NCBI GenBank assembly: GCA_947501445.1
Contig: CANMVS010000007.1
Span: forward strand, 186,001-250,000
Source: an uncultured Rhizobiaceae group bacterium
GTDB lineage: Bacteria > Pseudomonadota > Alphaproteobacteria > Rhizobiales > Rhizobiaceae
Length of the DNA: 64,000 nt
Direction of reading: 5' to 3'
The notes below the pieces were generated by a model that saw only the letters and a program-made list of their open reading frames with translations, ran no database searches and was not told the DNA's origin. The position numbers and the translations under genes are program-made. This document shows positions 61,674 through 64,000 of this stretch, in pieces (position 1 is the first letter of the stretch; every line of letters begins with the position of its first letter).

Positions 61674-61765
61674 AGCAGTAACCCCGTTTGAACCGGTGGC
61701 TATGTAGGGTCAATTTTGTTCGTTACGCAATGGTTTTGTGCGCGCAGCAGCAAAACCTGCTTTCC

Positions 61766-61963
61766 TCAGCGTCCACCACCGGTGATCCACAGAACAGCCA
61801 CGATCAGGGCGATGGCGACAAATTGCAGCAGAATGCGCAATTGCATCAGCTTGTTGGAGGTTGTGCCGGACCCACCGCGCACCATATTGATCAGGCCGCG
61901 CAGCAAAACAAGAACGACCGCTGCCATAAACAGCATTGTCAGATAATAGAGAAATGAGGCCAT
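61766..61963 (-). CDS. Small twin-transmembrane protein (HIG1-like)
   Basis: This 65-residue protein has two membrane helices (LYYLTMLFMAAVVLVLLRGL and LRILLQFVAIALIVAVLW) joined by a short polar hairpin NMVRGGSGTTSNKLMQL. This layout matches the HIG1/twin-TM family found next to the adenosyltransferase gene in alphaproteobacteria. In mitochondria HIG1 proteins stabilise respiratory supercomplexes; bacterial function is not established. Confidence 0.72.
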   Translation of the reverse strand: MASFLYYLTMLFMAAVVLVLLRGLINMVRGGSGTTSNKLMQLRILLQFVAIALIVAVLWITGGGR

Positions 61964-62150
61964 GGGTGCTTCCTGCTGGCAATCGAATGGATCTTGTGGG
62001 AGCCAGTCTGTTCTTGCGAAACGGACTGGGGTCTAATGCGGTTCAGGGCTGCGTCCCGAAGGGATTTGACATGATTTGCCTGTCTCCTCATGTTTCGAAT
62101 TTGACCAAATCTGATAAAACCGGCACTTCAAGCCCGCTCTTCAACAGGCC

Positions 62151-62981
62151 CTAGCGCTTTTCCAGGACGCGGTAAAGCATGCTGACGGGGAGTATACGTT
62201 TCATCACCATTGCAATGCGGGCAGGTCGCGTCAGAACATAATGCGGCTTGGGACGGGCACTCTCAAGTGCATGTTTGAGCACTGCGTAGACGGCATCAGG
62301 TTTGAGCTTGCCGCTGGATTTTACCCCGCCCTGCCGCAATCGCGCCAGTTCCTTTTGGTAGTCCTCGTGATGAACCGATCCCTCGGTATCGATGTATTTT
62401 TCAACATAGGCCAGTGCATTGGTTGCGAATTTTGTTTCGATGGGGCCGGGTTCTATCAGGCTGAGGCTGATATCTGTGTCGGCCAGTTCATGCCGCAGTG
62501 TCACAGAAAGCCCTTCCAGAGCAAATTTTGAGGCAGAATAGGCACCACGAAAACGCAAGGGAACCAAGCCAAGGATCGAGGAACACTGAACGATGCGTCC
62601 ATGGCCCTGCCGGCGCATGACCGGCACAATGAGCCGGGTCAACGTATGCCAGCCGAAGAAGTTTGCTTCAAACTGCAAACGCAAAACATCGGTCGTCAGG
62701 TCTTCGACGGCGCCCGGCTGGCCATAGGCTCCATTGTTAAACAGGGCATCAAGACGACCGTTCGTGCGTTGCAGAATGTCATCAGCAAGTGCCTTGATGC
62801 TTTCTTCCTCACAATAGTCCAGGTAGAAAGCCTCCAGACCGTCTGCATTCAAGGCGGCAATGTCTTCAGTCTTGCGCGCGGTTGCAAACACGCGCCAGCC
62901 ATCGGCCTTGAGGGCGCGGGCACAATAGGCACCAATGCCCGACGAGCACCCGGTGATAAGAATTGTTTTTGCCTGTGGCAT
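62151..62981 (-). CDS. Short-chain dehydrogenase/reductase
   Basis: This 276-residue SDR has LITGCSSGIGAYCARAL at the N-terminus, NNGAYGQPG, and YSASKFALEGLS (active-site Tyr/Lys). It resembles the group acting on retinoid, steroid or sphingoid-like lipids (17-beta-HSD type). It stands alone between the twin-TM gene and the divergent YihY gene, so its role is not indicated by context. Confidence 0.82.
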   Translation of the reverse strand: MPQAKTILITGCSSGIGAYCARALKADGWRVFATARKTEDIAALNADGLEAFYLDYCEEESIKALADDILQRTNGRLDALFNNGAYGQPGAVEDLTTDVLRLQFEANFFGWHTLTRLIVPVMRRQGHGRIVQCSSILGLVPLRFRGAYSASKFALEGLSVTLRHELADTDISLSLIEPGPIETKFATNALAYVEKYIDTEGSVHHEDYQKELARLRQGGVKSSGKLKPDAVYAVLKHALESARPKPHYVLTRPARIAMVMKRILPVSMLYRVLEKR

Positions 62982-63169
62982 CGAGGGCTCCGTTTGTTGA
63001 AATTCCGCTCTGAGCAGTTTTGCAGCCAGCGCAAATTGACGCTTTACCTGCAGAAAATTCGAGCGGGCAGTTGTTGCCTGTTCATTAACCGTTGCTAAAA
63101 CAGTTTGACAAGGCGTTGTTCTGTGAAATGAACAATATGGATATTGGTGTGAAGTTCGAAGGGGACCTG

Positions 63170-63997
63170 ATGGCGCAGCAACAGATCTGGAGTGTAATCA
63201 AAGGGGCCATCGTTCATTTCAATGATGATGACGGTTGGGCCATGGCCAGCCATGTAGCCCTGTCAACACTCCTGGCGCTGTTTCCGTTTTTGATATTTGC
63301 AACCTCTCTGGCGAGCTTTGTCGGTGCAAATGCTTTTGCCGATACCGCCGTTCACATCATTTTTGACACCTGGCCCAAATCAATTGCAGAACCGATTTCG
63401 CAGCAGGTTCTGGCAGTATTGACTGTCAACCGCAGTGGTTTGCTGACTGTCAGCGTTCTGATTGCCGCATTTTTTGCCTCCAATGGTGTCGAGGCCCTTC
63501 GGGTATCGCTCAACAGGGCTTATCGGGTGCACGATGGGCGATCAATCTTTTACAAACGGGCGCAGAGCCTTGGATTTGTGCTGATTGCCACGATCATTTT
63601 GATGGTCATCAGTTTTCTTCTGGTGCTGGCCCCGCTGTTGACGCAGCTGGCGCTGAAATGGTTGCCGCGTTCGGCCGATATTATTTCTCATCTCGACAAT
63701 TGGCGTGTTGTTGCAGCCATTGCCGTGCTGTTTTTCGGGCTGATGGTATGCCACCGCTGGCTTCCGTCGGGCCACCGCTCGTTCCGTGCCATTGTGCCAG
63801 GTGTGCTGGTTACAATGGTTTTGTGGATGGTGGGGGCATCACTCTTTTCGCTCTATCTGCAAAGTTTTTCCACCTATGTGGCCACCTACGCAGGTCTGGC
63901 CTCCATCATGATAGCCTTGATATTTCTGTATATTATAGCGGCAATATTCATTCTGGGTGCAGAATTGAATGCCTCAATCCTGGCTCATGGTGAGTGA
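63170..63997 (+). CDS. YihY/BrkB-family membrane protein
   Basis: This 275-residue protein has about six hydrophobic segments and the family marks DDGWAMASHVALSTLLALFPF near the N-terminus and YVATYAGLASIMIALIFLYIIAAIFILGAELNA at the end. AAGGGG at 63159-63164, 5 nt away, places the start at ATG 63170 rather than at the upstream 63092. It ends three bases before the window edge and is complete. Members were once taken for RNase BN; function is unproven. Confidence 0.88.
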   Translation: MAQQQIWSVIKGAIVHFNDDDGWAMASHVALSTLLALFPFLIFATSLASFVGANAFADTAVHIIFDTWPKSIAEPISQQVLAVLTVNRSGLLTVSVLIAAFFASNGVEALRVSLNRAYRVHDGRSIFYKRAQSLGFVLIATIILMVISFLLVLAPLLTQLALKWLPRSADIISHLDNWRVVAAIAVLFFGLMVCHRWLPSGHRSFRAIVPGVLVTMVLWMVGASLFSLYLQSFSTYVATYAGLASIMIALIFLYIIAAIFILGAELNASILAHGE

Positions 63998-64000
63998 AAA

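Overview
The window looks like a chromosomal segment from an alphaproteobacterium of the Rhizobiales/Hyphomicrobiales. The main reason is the housekeeping block from about 28.3 to 46.8 kb: hisC-tyrC, a DUF2125 protein, a ChaC-like cyclotransferase, plsC, a YdcF protein, ftsX-ftsE, a DUF3426 protein, hpt, a CpdR-like receiver protein, a TIGR02302/DUF4175 protein, lysA, an LptM-like lipoprotein, argH and tlpA. This order is typical of that group. The many solute-binding-protein transporters and the FrcABC-type sugar importer fit the same assignment. I saw no phage genes, integrase, intact insertion sequence or CRISPR array. Genus is not resolved.

Layout. (1) 0-6.5 kb: sugar or sugar-acid catabolism, with the end of an AGE-family epimerase, a three-gene ABC importer, a glucarate-dehydratase-type enolase-superfamily enzyme, an SMP-30 lactonase and an SDR dehydrogenase. 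(2) 6.6-7.4 kb: two tandem small genes on the minus strand that encode NHLP-type (nitrile-hydratase-alpha-like leader) RiPP precursor peptides, with no maturation enzymes in sight, followed by tRNA-Arg(CCU). (3) 7.7-13.2 kb: a Dpp/Opp-type ABC importer with fused ATPases, divergent from its Tat-exported binding protein. (4) 13.3-20.7 kb: small accessory genes, including a YdhR-like protein divergent from an HxlR regulator across a perfect 18-bp inverted repeat, a frameshifted YCII pseudogene, a metallo-beta-lactamase-fold hydrolase, an Rrf2 regulator divergent from an MFS pump and methyltransferase, a class IV aminotransferase and an SBF transporter. (5) 20.7-28.1 kb: a minus-strand operon of BMP-type nucleoside/base ABC importer, amidase and cytosine-deaminase-like amidohydrolase. 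(6) 28.3-46.8 kb: the housekeeping block, interrupted at 32.0-33.0 kb by about 0.9 kb of tandem non-coding repeats with a period near 355 bp. (7) 46.8-57.1 kb: a DUF2306 protein, an XRE regulator with a membrane partner, and a LysR-controlled catabolic cluster (TctCBA transporter, ThDP enzyme, transthyretin-like protein, FAD oxidase, LysE exporter). (8) 57.2-64 kb: hbd, etfA-etfB, a rhomboid protease, a PduO-type cobalamin adenosyltransferase, a twin-TM protein, an SDR and a YihY protein.

The strongest unexplained signals are four. First, the orphan NHLP precursor pair, which has a cysteine-rich overlapping reading frame and a possible relic of a third leader. Second, a dispersed intergenic element of about 100 bp built from two hairpins, found at least five times in 64 kb, always downstream of a gene end and at three places supplying the gene's own TAG stop codon. 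Third, the tandem repeat array at 32-33 kb. Fourth, the TTT/ThDP/transthyretin-like/FAD oxidase cluster, whose transthyretin-like member lacks the C-terminal tetrapeptide of 5-hydroxyisourate hydrolases. All similarity statements are read by eye; no database search was run.
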